A stretch of DNA of 64,000 bases, from assembly GCA_016124195.1 (NCBI GenBank), contig WGOE01000005.1, forward strand, positions 62,001-126,000. Direction: 5' to 3'. The notes under the pieces are model-generated. The model did not search any database. It saw only the letters and a program-made list of their open reading frames with translations, and had not been told where the DNA came from. The DNA comes from a bacterium (GTDB lineage Bacteria; Pseudomonadota; Alphaproteobacteria; Rhodobacterales; Rhodobacteraceae). Shown piece by piece: positions 36,229-44,586 of the stretch. How positions within the stretch are numbered: the stretch's first letter is position 1; each line of letters begins with the position of its first letter. Made by a program: the position numbers and the translations under genes.

Positions 36229-37098
36229 ATGTTCGACCCGGCCCAGCTTGCGGCATTGGCGGCCGTGCACCGACGCGGCTCTTTCGACCTTGCCGCCAGC
36301 GCGCTGCATGTCACGCCCTCGGCCATCTCGCAGCGCATCAAGGCGCTGGAAGAGGCCGCGGGCTGCCTGTTGATCCGGCGTGGCCAGCCCTGCACCGCCA
36401 CCGAAACCGGCCTGCGCCTTGTGCGCCATCACGAAGAAATATCGCTTTTGAACAAGGCACTGGCCGAGGATCTGGCCCTATCCGCCGGCCCCGCCGTTCT
36501 GCGCATCGCGATCAATGCCGACAGCCTGGCCACATGGGTCATCCCGGCGCTGGCCCGGACCGAGGGCTTCTTGTACGACCTCATCATCGACGATCAGGAC
36601 TTTTCTCAGGACCTGCTGAAGCGTGGAGAGGTCAGCGGCGCCATCACCTCCCATCCCGGCCCCTTGCAGGGCTGCGACACCGTGGCGCTTGGCCGCTTAC
36701 GCTATCGCGCCACCGCGAGCCCGGGCTTTGTCGCGCGCTGGTTCGCCAATGGAGTGACCCCGGCGGCGCTGAGCCTGGCCCCCTCGCTGCGCTTTGACGA
36801 CAAGGATGGGCTGCAGGCCCAATGGGCCCGCCGCTTCGGACATGAGGCAGCCTTGCCCAGCCACCGCCTTGCCTCCAGCCACGGGTTTCTTGACGCCTGC
36901 CTTGCGGGTCTGGGGTGGAGCATGAACCCGGAGGCTCTGGTGGCCCGGGCACTCGCCCAAGGCCGTCTGGTCGACCTTGGCCCGCAGGCACCCCTGGACC
37001 TGGATCTTTACTGGCAATTCAATCGTTTGACAGCACGGGCGCTGGAACCGTTGACCCAGTCGCTGCTGTCAGCTGCCAAGGCGATGTTGCCGGCCTAG
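36229..37098 (+). CDS. argP: LysR-family regulator ArgP
   Basis: A 289-residue LysR-type regulator of the ArgP/LysG group. The winged helix is at residues 1-60 (LAALAAVHRRGSFDLAASALHVTPSAISQRIKALE in parts) followed by the effector domain (LRIAINADSLATWVIPAL, LIIDDQD). The phrase AINADSLATW is typical for ArgP. It should activate argO when arginine or lysine is high. The second of two close ATGs (36229) is preferred because TAAGGG lies 7 bases before it. The gene ends 8 bases from the convergent acyltransferase gene. Confidence 0.92.
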   Translation: MFDPAQLAALAAVHRRGSFDLAASALHVTPSAISQRIKALEEAAGCLLIRRGQPCTATETGLRLVRHHEEISLLNKALAEDLALSAGPAVLRIAINADSLATWVIPALARTEGFLYDLIIDDQDFSQDLLKRGEVSGAITSHPGPLQGCDTVALGRLRYRATASPGFVARWFANGVTPAALSLAPSLRFDDKDGLQAQWARRFGHEAALPSHRLASSHGFLDACLAGLGWSMNPEALVARALAQGRLVDLGPQAPLDLDLYWQFNRLTARALEPLTQSLLSAAKAMLPA

Positions 37099-37106
37099 CC
37101 CCGACG

Positions 37107-38027
37107 TCAGACCTCGATCCGGGCAGGAAAGTTGAAAACCTCATCCGCCCGCGGCCCGCCCGGTTCCGCCATCGCATAGGTGCGCTCGCGCAGCCAGGCC
37201 ACCACGTCACCCTTGCCCATCGCGGCACATTCGACCGGGGCTGCGATGCGCACGGTGACCGGCCGATGCATCCGGCGCCGCGTCTCGAAAAAGATCAGGG
37301 CCACGCGCAGCGCATAGGAAAAATGGCTGGCCATCTGAAACAGCCGCGAGTTCCGTCCCGCCACGTACAGCGCCAGCGTCTTGACCCCGGCCCGCCGCGC
37401 CAGCCGAGACACGAAGGGATGCCATTCGAAATCGGCCGCATTGCGCGCCATGGGCGCCACCGAGGTCGCAACCCCGCCGGCCGGAAAAATGATCAGCACA
37501 TGCCCCTGATCCAGCCACTCCACCGCCTTGCGCCGGGTTTCGGCCGAGGTGCGCCGCGCCTCCGGCCCCGGGCCGAAGTCGATCGGCAGCAGGACGTCGC
37601 GCGCCTCACGCGGCTGGCACAGCAGGGAATGGCAGATCAGCTTCACATCCTTGCGCACCAAGGCGATCAGATGCCCGATGAACAAACCGTCTACGATGCC
37701 GTAAGGGTGGTTCGACACCACCAGCAAGGGCCCGGTTTCCGGAATATGGCCCAGATCTTCCGCAGTCACATCCGCACTCAGCCCCAGTTCGCCGATCGCC
37801 TCGGAGAAGATCGAGGCATCGGGGTCGCGCGGTTTTTTCTGCCAGGTCCGATACAGCCGTTCAAACCCCGCCCGCCCGCTCAATCGTTCCACGCTCCGGA
37901 TCAGGGTCCGGCGGAACCACGGCATCTCTGGCGTGGAATAGGTGAAGATCGGGCCTGTCTGCGCGGGAAAATTCGGCTCGGGCAGCAGATCCAGAAGGTC
38001 CAGCTCCGCCACATCGTCGTTCATCAT
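37107..38027 (-). CDS. lysophospholipid/ornithine-lipid type acyltransferase
   Basis: About 306 residues of the PlsC-like superfamily with the acyltransferase motif in VVSNHPYGIVDG and the substrate block IIFPAGGVA. The NHPYG form is typical of the group annotated as hemolysin-related or OlsA-like acyltransferases, which attach fatty acids to ornithine-lipid or lysophospholipid precursors at the inner membrane. I do not see the OlsB partner nearby. Start candidates are 38060 (MGQVAG...), 38027 and 38024; I choose 38027 (MMNDDVAEL). It is divergent from the sugar isomerase gene. Confidence 0.78.
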   Translation of the reverse strand: MMNDDVAELDLLDLLPEPNFPAQTGPIFTYSTPEMPWFRRTLIRSVERLSGRAGFERLYRTWQKKPRDPDASIFSEAIGELGLSADVTAEDLGHIPETGPLLVVSNHPYGIVDGLFIGHLIALVRKDVKLICHSLLCQPREARDVLLPIDFGPGPEARRTSAETRRKAVEWLDQGHVLIIFPAGGVATSVAPMARNAADFEWHPFVSRLARRAGVKTLALYVAGRNSRLFQMASHFSYALRVALIFFETRRRMHRPVTVRIAAPVECAAMGKGDVVAWLRERTYAMAEPGGPRADEVFNFPARIEV

Positions 38028-38199
38028 GTCCAAAGCCCCGCGTCCGGCCACTTGGCCCATCGCATGAGCCCTGCCACAATTTCGTGAACGCTTTATGACA
38101 GCGTGCGGCACAGGGCAACAGGCGGCAGAGCGCATCGGGCCGGGGATAATCCTTGCGCTTTACGAAACTTTCCATGATTGTGAAGCCCGGAGGACTGAA

Positions 38200-39204
38200 A
38201 TGCTTGGACACCGCTTCGCCACCCGGATCAACTCTTTTGCCTCGAACGCCGCGGACTATTGGCCCGGGCTGGTGGGCAAGCCCTCGCTGGCGCAGATGGT
38301 GGCACGGGCCGCCACTGTGGAAGGGCTGAGCGAGCTGGACCTCAACTACCCCGACCACATCGGCACAGACCCGGGGCAGGTCGCAGTGACGGTCCGCGAC
38401 ACCGGACTTGCGATCAGCGGCCTTGCCATGCGCTACTACACCAATCCGGCCTTCAAGCGCGGCGCCTTCACCAATCCTGACCCCGCCGTCCGGCGCGAGG
38501 CGATCGACCTGACCAAGCGCGGCATCGACGCCGCCCGCGACATGGGCGCCCCCATGATGACGCTGTGGCTGGGGCAGGACGGCTATGACTATGCCTTCCA
38601 GTGCGACTATTCCGCCCTGTGGGAGGCCGAGATTTCCGGCATTGCCGAGGTCTGCGCCCACGACCCGCAGTGTATGATCTCCATCGAGTATAAACCTAAC
38701 GAACCAAGGGCTTACAGCCTTCTGCCCGATGCCGCCACGACACTTCTGGCCATCGCGGAGGTGGGGGCCGGCAATCTGGGCGTCACCATCGACTTTGCCC
38801 ATTCGCTTTATGCCGACGAACAGCCCGCCTTTGCGGCTGCCCTGATCGCCCGCAAGAGCCGGCTTCTGGGCCTGCACCTCAACGATGGCTATGCCAAGCG
38901 CGATGACGGGCTGATGGTCGCCTCGGTCCACGAACTCGCCACGATGGAACTGTTGCGCGAGGTGGCGCGGTCCGGCTTTGACGGCGCCATCTATTTCGAC
39001 ACCTTTCCCGACGCCTCCGGCCTTGATCCGGTGGCGGAATGTGCCGCAAACATCCGCACGGTGCGCCGCCTTCTGGCCGGAGTGGAAGCGATGGAGCGCG
39101 ACAACCGTCTGGCGCAGGCGCAAGCCCTGCAAGACCCCGTCGCGGCGCAGGATATCGCCCGCATGGCGGCTGCCCGGGGGGCAATGCCTGGGCAAACTTC
39201 ATGA
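38200..39204 (+). CDS. TIM-barrel sugar phosphate isomerase/epimerase
   Basis: A 334-residue AP-endonuclease-2-type TIM barrel (IolE/IolI/MocC-like superfamily). Metal and substrate residues expected of the fold are visible in SIEYKPNEP (Glu), GVTIDFAHS (Asp, His), GLHLNDGY (His, Asp) and FDTFPDAS. The reaction cannot be named; members isomerise, epimerise or dehydrate sugars and inositols. The ATG follows CGGAGG by about 7 bases. It opens the first unit of the sugar island, with an RpiR regulator and a PfkB kinase downstream in the same direction. Confidence 0.82.
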   Translation: MLGHRFATRINSFASNAADYWPGLVGKPSLAQMVARAATVEGLSELDLNYPDHIGTDPGQVAVTVRDTGLAISGLAMRYYTNPAFKRGAFTNPDPAVRREAIDLTKRGIDAARDMGAPMMTLWLGQDGYDYAFQCDYSALWEAEISGIAEVCAHDPQCMISIEYKPNEPRAYSLLPDAATTLLAIAEVGAGNLGVTIDFAHSLYADEQPAFAAALIARKSRLLGLHLNDGYAKRDDGLMVASVHELATMELLREVARSGFDGAIYFDTFPDASGLDPVAECAANIRTVRRLLAGVEAMERDNRLAQAQALQDPVAAQDIARMAAARGAMPGQTS

Positions 39205-39287
39205 ACGTGCACCAAGTCGTGTTGCCCGGCAGCGACGCCGCGTTGAACTCTTTCTGATAGGCGCCCGGCGCCGCAACAGGGGAAAAG

Positions 39288-40142
39288 ATGGGTGATCCAA
39301 GGGCCGTCGCCGCACAGATCCGGATGAAATTGCCAAGCCTGACCCCACTTGAGGCCAAGGTCGCAGCCGAGATCCTTGCCCGCAAGGACATCGGAGAGAC
39401 GACCTCCCTCCGCGAGATCGCGCTGAAATCGGCGGTTTCCGAGGCGATGGTGGTCAAGGTCGCCAAGAAGCTCGGCTTTGACGGTTTTCGCGATTTCCGT
39501 CAGGGGCTTGTCGCATATTACCGCTCTGACACGGCCAACCTTCATGCCGAGATCCTGCCCGGCGATGCGGCGGGCGAGATCGTGCAGAAGGTCTTCCGTA
39601 CCGCCATGCAGGCGCTGGAAGAGACCTACGCCATCCTCGACCTTTCCGCCTTTGAAAGGGCCGCCGACCATATCTTCCGCGCAAAGCAGCGCGACTTTTA
39701 CGGTCTCGGCGGATCGGCCCAGATCGCCCGCGATGTCAGCCACAAATTCCTGCGCATTGGCATCCGGACATCGGTCTTTGACGATGCGCATATGATGATG
39801 ATGTCGGCGGCCCTGCTGGGGCCCGACGATGTGGCGCTGGCCTTTTCGCATTCGGGCGCGACCGCTGCCGTTCTGGACGCGACCGAGATGGCCCGACGCA
39901 ATGGCGCGCGCACCATCGCCATCACCAACTATGCAGAAAGCCCGCTGGCGCGCATGGCCGATGTGACGCTGTGTTCGACCGCGCAGAACTCTCCCCTGCT
40001 GGGGGAAAATGCCACAGCGCGGATCGCCCAGCTTAACCTTCTGGACGCGCTGTTCGTCACCGTCGCCCAGTGCGATCGCAAGGCCGCCGATGCCAATCTT
40101 GACCGTACCATGCACGCGGTGCAGTCCAAACGCCGTTTGTGA
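39288..40142 (+). CDS. MurR/RpiR-family regulator with SIS domain
   Basis: A 284-residue regulator: N-terminal helix-turn-helix (about 1-75, with TTSLREIALKSAVSEAMVVKVAKKLGFDGF) and a C-terminal SIS domain (about 110-260, with IFRAKQRDFYGLGGSAQIARD and LAFSHSGATAAVLDATEMARRNGA) that binds phosphosugars. RpiR proteins control sugar and inositol catabolism. It sits 83 bases after the isomerase gene and 7 before the kinase gene, so all three are one operon and its effector is probably a phosphorylated pathway sugar. Confidence 0.9.
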   Translation: MGDPRAVAAQIRMKLPSLTPLEAKVAAEILARKDIGETTSLREIALKSAVSEAMVVKVAKKLGFDGFRDFRQGLVAYYRSDTANLHAEILPGDAAGEIVQKVFRTAMQALEETYAILDLSAFERAADHIFRAKQRDFYGLGGSAQIARDVSHKFLRIGIRTSVFDDAHMMMMSAALLGPDDVALAFSHSGATAAVLDATEMARRNGARTIAITNYAESPLARMADVTLCSTAQNSPLLGENATARIAQLNLLDALFVTVAQCDRKAADANLDRTMHAVQSKRRL

Positions 40143-40149
40143 GAAACCC

Positions 40150-41019
40150 ATGCCAGCCACTCCGCCGACCGTCCTGACCGTGGGAAGCCTGCATTATGAC
40201 ATCATGGTCCGGGCCGATCACCTGCCGCGCCGCGATGAAACGGCCATCGGCTCGGCGTGGTTTCCCAAATTTGGCGGCAAGGGCGGCAATCAGGCCGTGG
40301 CGGCGGCCAGGGCGGGGGCGGTCAGCCGCATGGTCGGGGCCACGGGCGACGACGATTTCGGCCGCTTCCTGCGCCAGAACCTGACCCTTTGGCAGGTGGA
40401 TGACCGCTTCGTCGCGACCTGCGCCGATGTCGGCTCGGGGATGAGCGTCGCCATTCAGGACGGCGCCGGCGATTATGCCGCCACGATCGTCTCGGGTGCC
40501 AATCTGCGCATCGACCCGGAGATGCTCGATCAGGAGGCTGTCTGGGATGGCGTCAAGATCGTCGTCCTGCAGAACGAGGTGCCAGAGGAGGTCAACCTCG
40601 CTGCCGCGCGTCAGGCCCGCCTGCGGGGCATCCCGACCCTGCTGAACGCCGCCCCCTTCCGTGCGCTTGGGCCGGAATTCCGCCGTCTGGTCGACATTCT
40701 GGTCGTCAACGCCGTTGAAGCCGAGATGATGGGCACCCCGCGCGTCTGCTGCCTGCACGGCGCGGCCGAGGCCGCCCAGAAGCTCGCCGATCAGTTCGAG
40801 ACCGTCATCGTGACCGCCGGCAAGGACGGGCTTGCGGCCTGGGGCGCGCAGGACGAAGTGCTGCAACTGCCCGCCGAACCGGTCGAAGTCGTCAGCAGCC
40901 ACGGCGCGGGCGACAGCTTCATCGGCACGCTGGCCGCCGCACTTGCCGCTGGTCAGGGGCTCGAGCCAGCCTGCCGTGCGGCCTCCAGTGCGGCGGCCCG
41001 CCATGTCGCAGGGCTTTGA
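40150..41019 (+). CDS. PfkB-family carbohydrate kinase (ribokinase-like)
   Basis: A 289-residue PfkB kinase. The N-terminal signature KFGGKGGNQAVAAARAGA (about 39-56) is the ribokinase type, and the C-terminal catalytic block is SHGAGDSFIGTLAAAL with the base Asp. It phosphorylates a sugar imported or produced by the island. Adenosine and inositol-type kinases belong to the same superfamily, so substrate is open. It ends the first unit and is convergent with the LacI gene, 21 bases apart. The gene uses an ATG after GAGAAACCC with only a weak ribosome binding site, probably coupled to the regulator gene upstream. Confidence 0.87.
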   Translation: MPATPPTVLTVGSLHYDIMVRADHLPRRDETAIGSAWFPKFGGKGGNQAVAAARAGAVSRMVGATGDDDFGRFLRQNLTLWQVDDRFVATCADVGSGMSVAIQDGAGDYAATIVSGANLRIDPEMLDQEAVWDGVKIVVLQNEVPEEVNLAAARQARLRGIPTLLNAAPFRALGPEFRRLVDILVVNAVEAEMMGTPRVCCLHGAAEAAQKLADQFETVIVTAGKDGLAAWGAQDEVLQLPAEPVEVVSSHGAGDSFIGTLAAALAAGQGLEPACRAASSAAARHVAGL

Positions 41020-41040
41020 GCCCGAAGCCCCGGTAAAGGG

Positions 41041-42066
41041 TCAACGGATCGGGATGTTTTCGCGCAGAACGATCCGCGGCTCGATATCCTTCAGCGTCAA
41101 GAGAGGCGTGCTGGTGGCGATGGCTCCCAAGAGCCGGATCACGGCCTGTTCGCCCACCAGGCGCGCGTTCTGGTCGATCACGACGTCGATCTGATCCTCG
41201 GCCAGCCAGGCGCGGGTGCTGTCGGTCAGGTCATGCATGATGACGAAGGGCCGCCTGGCCGGGCGCGCCTCTTGCAGGGCGCGGACGATCCCGGTGCGGC
41301 CAGCCCCCACGCAATAGACCCCGACCAAGTCCGGCGTGGTGCGCAGCAAGGCCGTCATCCCGGCGCGTGATCTTTCGCGGTCCTCGCCCGTCTCGACCGC
41401 GGGCAACAGGGTCAGATCGGGGAAATCGTGCTCCAGGAGGCTGCGAAAGCCGTATTCCCGGCCCTGATGCCCATGAAAGGCGCGCGAGCCCAGAAACAAC
41501 CCGACCGCCCCGCGCGAGGCCCCCGCCATCCGCCCCATGATCAGCGCGGCGGTGCGCCCGGCGATGGTGTTGTCCACACCGACATAGGCCGAACGCGGCG
41601 TGGCCAGCACATCCGAAGCGATAGTGACGACGCGCAGGCCCGCCTCGCAGATCCGCCGGATCGCCTCGCGCGTCTTGGGGTGATCGACGGTGACAAGGCC
41701 GACACCGCTGGTCTTCAGCGACAGGCCCTCCAGTGCGGGCAGCAGCGCCTCGGGGCCGAACCCGTCCAGCACACGGACATTGCACGATGCGACCAGCGGC
41801 AGGCTGGCGGAAAAGGCGCGGATGCTTTCGGCCATCTCGCCCATGAAACCGTTGTGCAGAAAGGGGATGAAGAACTCCAGATGCACCGGGCGCGACGGCA
41901 GCGGCACCATGCCTTCGAACGGCAGATAGCCCAGATCGCGCGCCGCCTGCAGCACGCGGTGCCGGTTCGCCGCCGAAACGCCGGCGCGCCCGTTCAGCAC
42001 CCGGTCTACCGTCGCCGTCGAGACGCCGGCGCTTTGGGCGATGTCAATGATGGTGGTCTTGCCCAT
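41041..42066 (-). CDS. LacI-family transcriptional regulator
   Basis: A 341-residue LacI/GalR regulator: helix-turn-helix and hinge (residues 2-60: TIIDIAQSAGVSTATVDRVLNGRAGVS, ARDLGYLP) and a periplasmic-binding-protein-like effector domain with DHPKTREAI, SAYVGVDNTIAGRTAAL and VGVYCVGAGRTGI. It is divergent from the oxygenase-ABC operon that it most likely represses in the absence of the sugar. The tail FMV... MHDLTDSTRAWLAEDQIDVVIDQN is typical of the LacI subgroup with sugar ligand. ATG at 42064-42066; the longer open frame to 42090 is less likely. Confidence 0.9.
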   Translation of the reverse strand: MGKTTIIDIAQSAGVSTATVDRVLNGRAGVSAANRHRVLQAARDLGYLPFEGMVPLPSRPVHLEFFIPFLHNGFMGEMAESIRAFSASLPLVASCNVRVLDGFGPEALLPALEGLSLKTSGVGLVTVDHPKTREAIRRICEAGLRVVTIASDVLATPRSAYVGVDNTIAGRTAALIMGRMAGASRGAVGLFLGSRAFHGHQGREYGFRSLLEHDFPDLTLLPAVETGEDRERSRAGMTALLRTTPDLVGVYCVGAGRTGIVRALQEARPARRPFVIMHDLTDSTRAWLAEDQIDVVIDQNARLVGEQAVIRLLGAIATSTPLLTLKDIEPRIVLRENIPIR

Positions 42067-42130
42067 GCCCGTCCTTCTATGGCGCCTCAAGGGCCTAGCA
42101 CGGCCGGCATGCGGCTGTCACCGCAGAACC

Positions 42131-42158
42131 CATCAGGCCGATCTGATGTGATCTGATG
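42131..42158. promoter_or_regulatory. CATCAG/CTGATG repeats, candidate operator
   Basis: CATCAG at 42131-42136 is followed by CTGATG at 42143-42148, an inverted repeat with a 6-base spacer, and by a second CTGATG at 42153-42158, exactly 10 bases (one helical turn) after the first. The region lies between divergent LacI and the oxygenase operon. It is the most regular element there, so it is the candidate site for the LacI protein. No experiment or family consensus confirms it. Confidence 0.45.
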
Positions 42159-42255
42159 GAAAGCGCGGTTGTGACACTCTGTCGCATGGCCGAAGATACC
42201 GGTGAGTCCCGCGACGGCCTTGGCGCCGGCAGCGGCCTCACCAGGGGAGGAGCGC

Positions 42256-42294
42256 ATGCAACCTCAGGCTGGCGGCAGAGGCCGCGCGTCATGA
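42256..42294 (+). CDS. 12-codon leader peptide overlapping the oxygenase start
   Basis: An ATG 4 bases after a strong ribosome binding site (GGGGAGGAGCGC) opens a 12-residue frame, MQPQAGGRGRAS, and its TGA overlaps the oxygenase ATG as ATGA. The oxygenase itself has no comparable ribosome binding site, so ribosomes probably reach it by re-initiation after this leader. It could also be a chance frame. No run of a regulatory codon (for example repeated His or Leu) is present. Confidence 0.5.
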   Translation: MQPQAGGRGRAS

Positions 42295-43415
42295 CTGCGA
42301 CCGAGGCGGGTCTGGTTCCGGCCCGCGATTATTCACTGACCGGGCCCGAAGCGCAGGCCGCCGTGGCCCGTGGCCTTGCGGCGGCCGAATGGTATCACAC
42401 CGATGTGCCGCGCAAGGTGATGAAGGACCTGATGCAGCGCAAGGACGGTCCGGCGCTGCGCGATACGGCTTTGTGGGTGGCGCTGCACATCGTCTTTGCC
42501 GCCTTGGGAATCTGGTTCTGGGGCAGTTGGGCGGCCCTGCCCTTCTGGCTGGCTTACGGCGTGCTTTACGGGTCGGCCTGCGATTCGCGCTGGCACGAGT
42601 GCGGGCATGGCACTGCCTTTCGCACGCCCTGGATGAACGATGTCGTCTACCACATCGCCTCGTTCCAGGTGATCCGCAACCCGGTCAACTGGCGGTGGAG
42701 CCATGCGCGCCACCACACCGACACGATCATCGTGGGCCGCGATGCCGAAATCGCCTGGATGCATCCGGTCAAGATCGCTTTGAAGGCGCTGGCCGTTGTC
42801 GGGGTCATCGACACCTGGGCCTCGCTGAAGGGGTTGGCGCGCAACGCCATGGGCAACCTGTCGCCCGACGAGAAGGACTATATCCCGCAAAGCGAATGGC
42901 CGAAGGCAGTGTTCTGGGCGCGAGTCCATATGGCGACCTACGCGCTGACCCTCGCAGCTACCCTGGCGATGCTGGCCATGGGCATGGGCTGGCGGGCCGC
43001 GATCCCCTTCCTCTTGATCGGCGGGCCGCGGGTCTATGGCTGCTGGCACATGATCATGACCGGCCTCTTGCAGCACGGCGGGCTGGCCGAGGATGTGCTG
43101 GACCACCGGCTCAACAGCCGCACGGTCTATATGAACCCGGTGACGCGCTGGCTTTACTGGAACATGAATTACCATGTCGAGCATCACATGTTCCCGATGG
43201 TGCCCTATCACGCCTTGCCGCGCCTGCATGCGGCGATCCGGCACGACCTGCCCGAACCCAACCCCTCGATCTGGCATGCCTATCGCGAGGTCTGGCGCGC
43301 CGTCCTGCGCCAGCGTCACGAAAGGGGCTATTACGTCCGGCGCGACCTGCCACCCACCGCCCGGCCCTACCGCGAGGATCTGCACCAGGCCGTGCCCGAA
43401 CGCGCCTCTGCCTGA
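42291..43415 (+). CDS. three-histidine-box membrane oxygenase (fatty acid desaturase superfamily, MocD-like)
   Basis: A 374-residue integral membrane protein with the three histidine boxes of the di-iron desaturase/hydroxylase superfamily: HECGH at 102-106, HARHH at 138-142 and HVEHH at 295-299. Hydrophobic stretches lie around 61-95 and 215-245. Such enzymes use oxygen and a ferredoxin or cytochrome b5 to hydroxylate or desaturate. It is the first gene of an operon with a sugar ABC importer, so a role on a sugar derivative is more likely than on lipids. MocD of rhizopine catabolism belongs to this superfamily and is the model I have in mind. No ferredoxin or reductase gene is next to it. Confidence 0.85.
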   Translation: MTATEAGLVPARDYSLTGPEAQAAVARGLAAAEWYHTDVPRKVMKDLMQRKDGPALRDTALWVALHIVFAALGIWFWGSWAALPFWLAYGVLYGSACDSRWHECGHGTAFRTPWMNDVVYHIASFQVIRNPVNWRWSHARHHTDTIIVGRDAEIAWMHPVKIALKALAVVGVIDTWASLKGLARNAMGNLSPDEKDYIPQSEWPKAVFWARVHMATYALTLAATLAMLAMGMGWRAAIPFLLIGGPRVYGCWHMIMTGLLQHGGLAEDVLDHRLNSRTVYMNPVTRWLYWNMNYHVEHHMFPMVPYHALPRLHAAIRHDLPEPNPSIWHAYREVWRAVLRQRHERGYYVRRDLPPTARPYREDLHQAVPERASA

Positions 43416-43480
43416 ACCCCTGACATGCGAGACGACATGCGATTGATTGCCGCCCGCCCCGACTGTCCGACCGAACCCAG

Positions 43481-43494
43481 CGCCATATGGCGCC
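43481..43494. promoter_or_regulatory. 14-base perfect palindrome before the binding-protein gene
   Basis: GCGCCATATGGCGC is a perfect palindrome in the 176 bases between the oxygenase and the binding-protein genes. Further on CGGGCA-ttc-TGCCCG (43552-43566) forms a second inverted repeat just before the GGAGGAGGAG ribosome binding site. The gap therefore looks like an internal promoter or RNA-control region; which of the two is functional cannot be told. Confidence 0.4.
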
Positions 43495-43591
43495 CTGCTC
43501 ACCGCCGGTCGGTCGATCCCGGCAGGGCCGTCGAACACCCATAATAACCGTCGGGCATTCTGCCCGGCGACCATTGGAGGAGGAGAACCAA

Positions 43592-44518
43592 ATGCTGAAA
43601 CGGACATTGATGGGCGCTGTTGCGATCCTGGCCATGACGGCCGGAATGGCCAGTGCCAAGACCTTTTACTGGATCTCGCACGGCGGTCCGGCGGACCCGG
43701 TCTGGACCTATTTCCTGCAGGGCGCCGAGGCCTGGGCCAAAGAGACCGGCAACACCGTCAACACCTCGTTCTATTCGGGCGACGTCCCGAGCCAGCAAGA
43801 GGCGGTGCGCGCCGCCATCGCGGCCAAGGCCGACGGCATCTGTTCGACCAGCCCGGACCCGGGCTCGATGGTCGATGTGGTCAAGGAGGCGCGCGACGCG
43901 GGCATTCCGATCGTCAACTTCAACACGCCCGACAGCAAGCCGAACTGGAACGCCTATGTCGGCGGCGACCTCATCCATGTGGGCCACACCTGGGCGCAGT
44001 ACCTGGTCGACCACAAGATGGTGAAAGAGGGCGATTTCGTCTGGATGCCGGTCGAAGTGCCCGGCGCCTCTTACGGTGTCGAAGAGGAAAAGGGCATCGC
44101 CGAGGTGTTCAAGCCGCTCAACATCACCTGGGAGGTCACCGATGCCACGCTTGATCAGGCCGAGGTGATCAACCGGATGACCGATTACGTCACCGCCAAC
44201 CGCGCCAAGATCAAGGCGATGATCGGTCTGGGCGACATGGTGACAGGCTCGGTCAAGCGGGTCTGGGATCAGGCTGGCATCAAGCCCGGCGAAATTCCGG
44301 TCGTGGGCTGGGGCAATTCGCTCGACACCACCTCCGAAGTGACCGACGGCTATGTGGCAGCCGGCATGTGGCAGGATCCGCAGGCGACCTCTTACATGTG
44401 CCTTTCGGCCCTGCTGATGGAGACGGACGGCATCCCGATCGGTTTCAACATCATCACCGGCGCGCTTTATGAAAAGGACAAGGCGCCGCTTTACGCCAAG
44501 ATCATGGGCGGCAAGTAA
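43592..44518 (+). CDS. sugar ABC transporter binding protein (RbsB/FrcB-like)
   Basis: A 308-residue periplasmic sugar-binding protein. The signal peptide ends at MASA (residue 22); the mature part starts KTFYWISHGGPADPVW. It has the RbsB fold marks QQEAVRAAIAAKADGI, GIPIVNFNTPDS and VVGWGNSLDT. The ribosome binding site GGAGGAGGAG is very strong, fitting high expression. It delivers the sugar to the permease and ATPase encoded downstream, with an attenuator hairpin between. FrcB-type proteins bind fructose, ribose or mannose, and rhizopine-binding MocB is a relative; the ligand here is open. Confidence 0.9.
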   Translation: MLKRTLMGAVAILAMTAGMASAKTFYWISHGGPADPVWTYFLQGAEAWAKETGNTVNTSFYSGDVPSQQEAVRAAIAAKADGICSTSPDPGSMVDVVKEARDAGIPIVNFNTPDSKPNWNAYVGGDLIHVGHTWAQYLVDHKMVKEGDFVWMPVEVPGASYGVEEEKGIAEVFKPLNITWEVTDATLDQAEVINRMTDYVTANRAKIKAMIGLGDMVTGSVKRVWDQAGIKPGEIPVVGWGNSLDTTSEVTDGYVAAGMWQDPQATSYMCLSALLMETDGIPIGFNIITGALYEKDKAPLYAKIMGGK

Positions 44519-44533
44519 GCTCTGGCGCCCTCA

Positions 44534-44566
44534 CCGCCCGCGGGATGCCGCGGGCGGCCCCCTTTT
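44534..44566 (+). terminator. attenuator hairpin after the sugar-binding-protein gene
   Basis: CCGCCCGCGG and CCGCGGGCGG make a perfect 10-bp stem around a GATG loop, followed by CCCCCTTTT. It is 15 bases after the stop, inside the operon. Partial termination or protection of the upstream mRNA from decay would raise binding-protein levels above those of the permease. Confidence 0.7.
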
Positions 44567-44586
44567 CCCCATCGGCAGGACCCGCC

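Noticed and set aside
38080-38175. TTTCGTGAA / TTTACGAAA half-sites before the TIM-barrel isomerase gene as an RpiR operator
   Set aside because: The two sequences are only approximate reverse complements and far apart; short AT-rich words are expected in a promoter region.
41011-41030. GGGCTT / AAGCCC hairpin between the kinase and LacI genes as a terminator
   Set aside because: The stem is only 6 bp and neither side has a T-run, so it is too weak to call.
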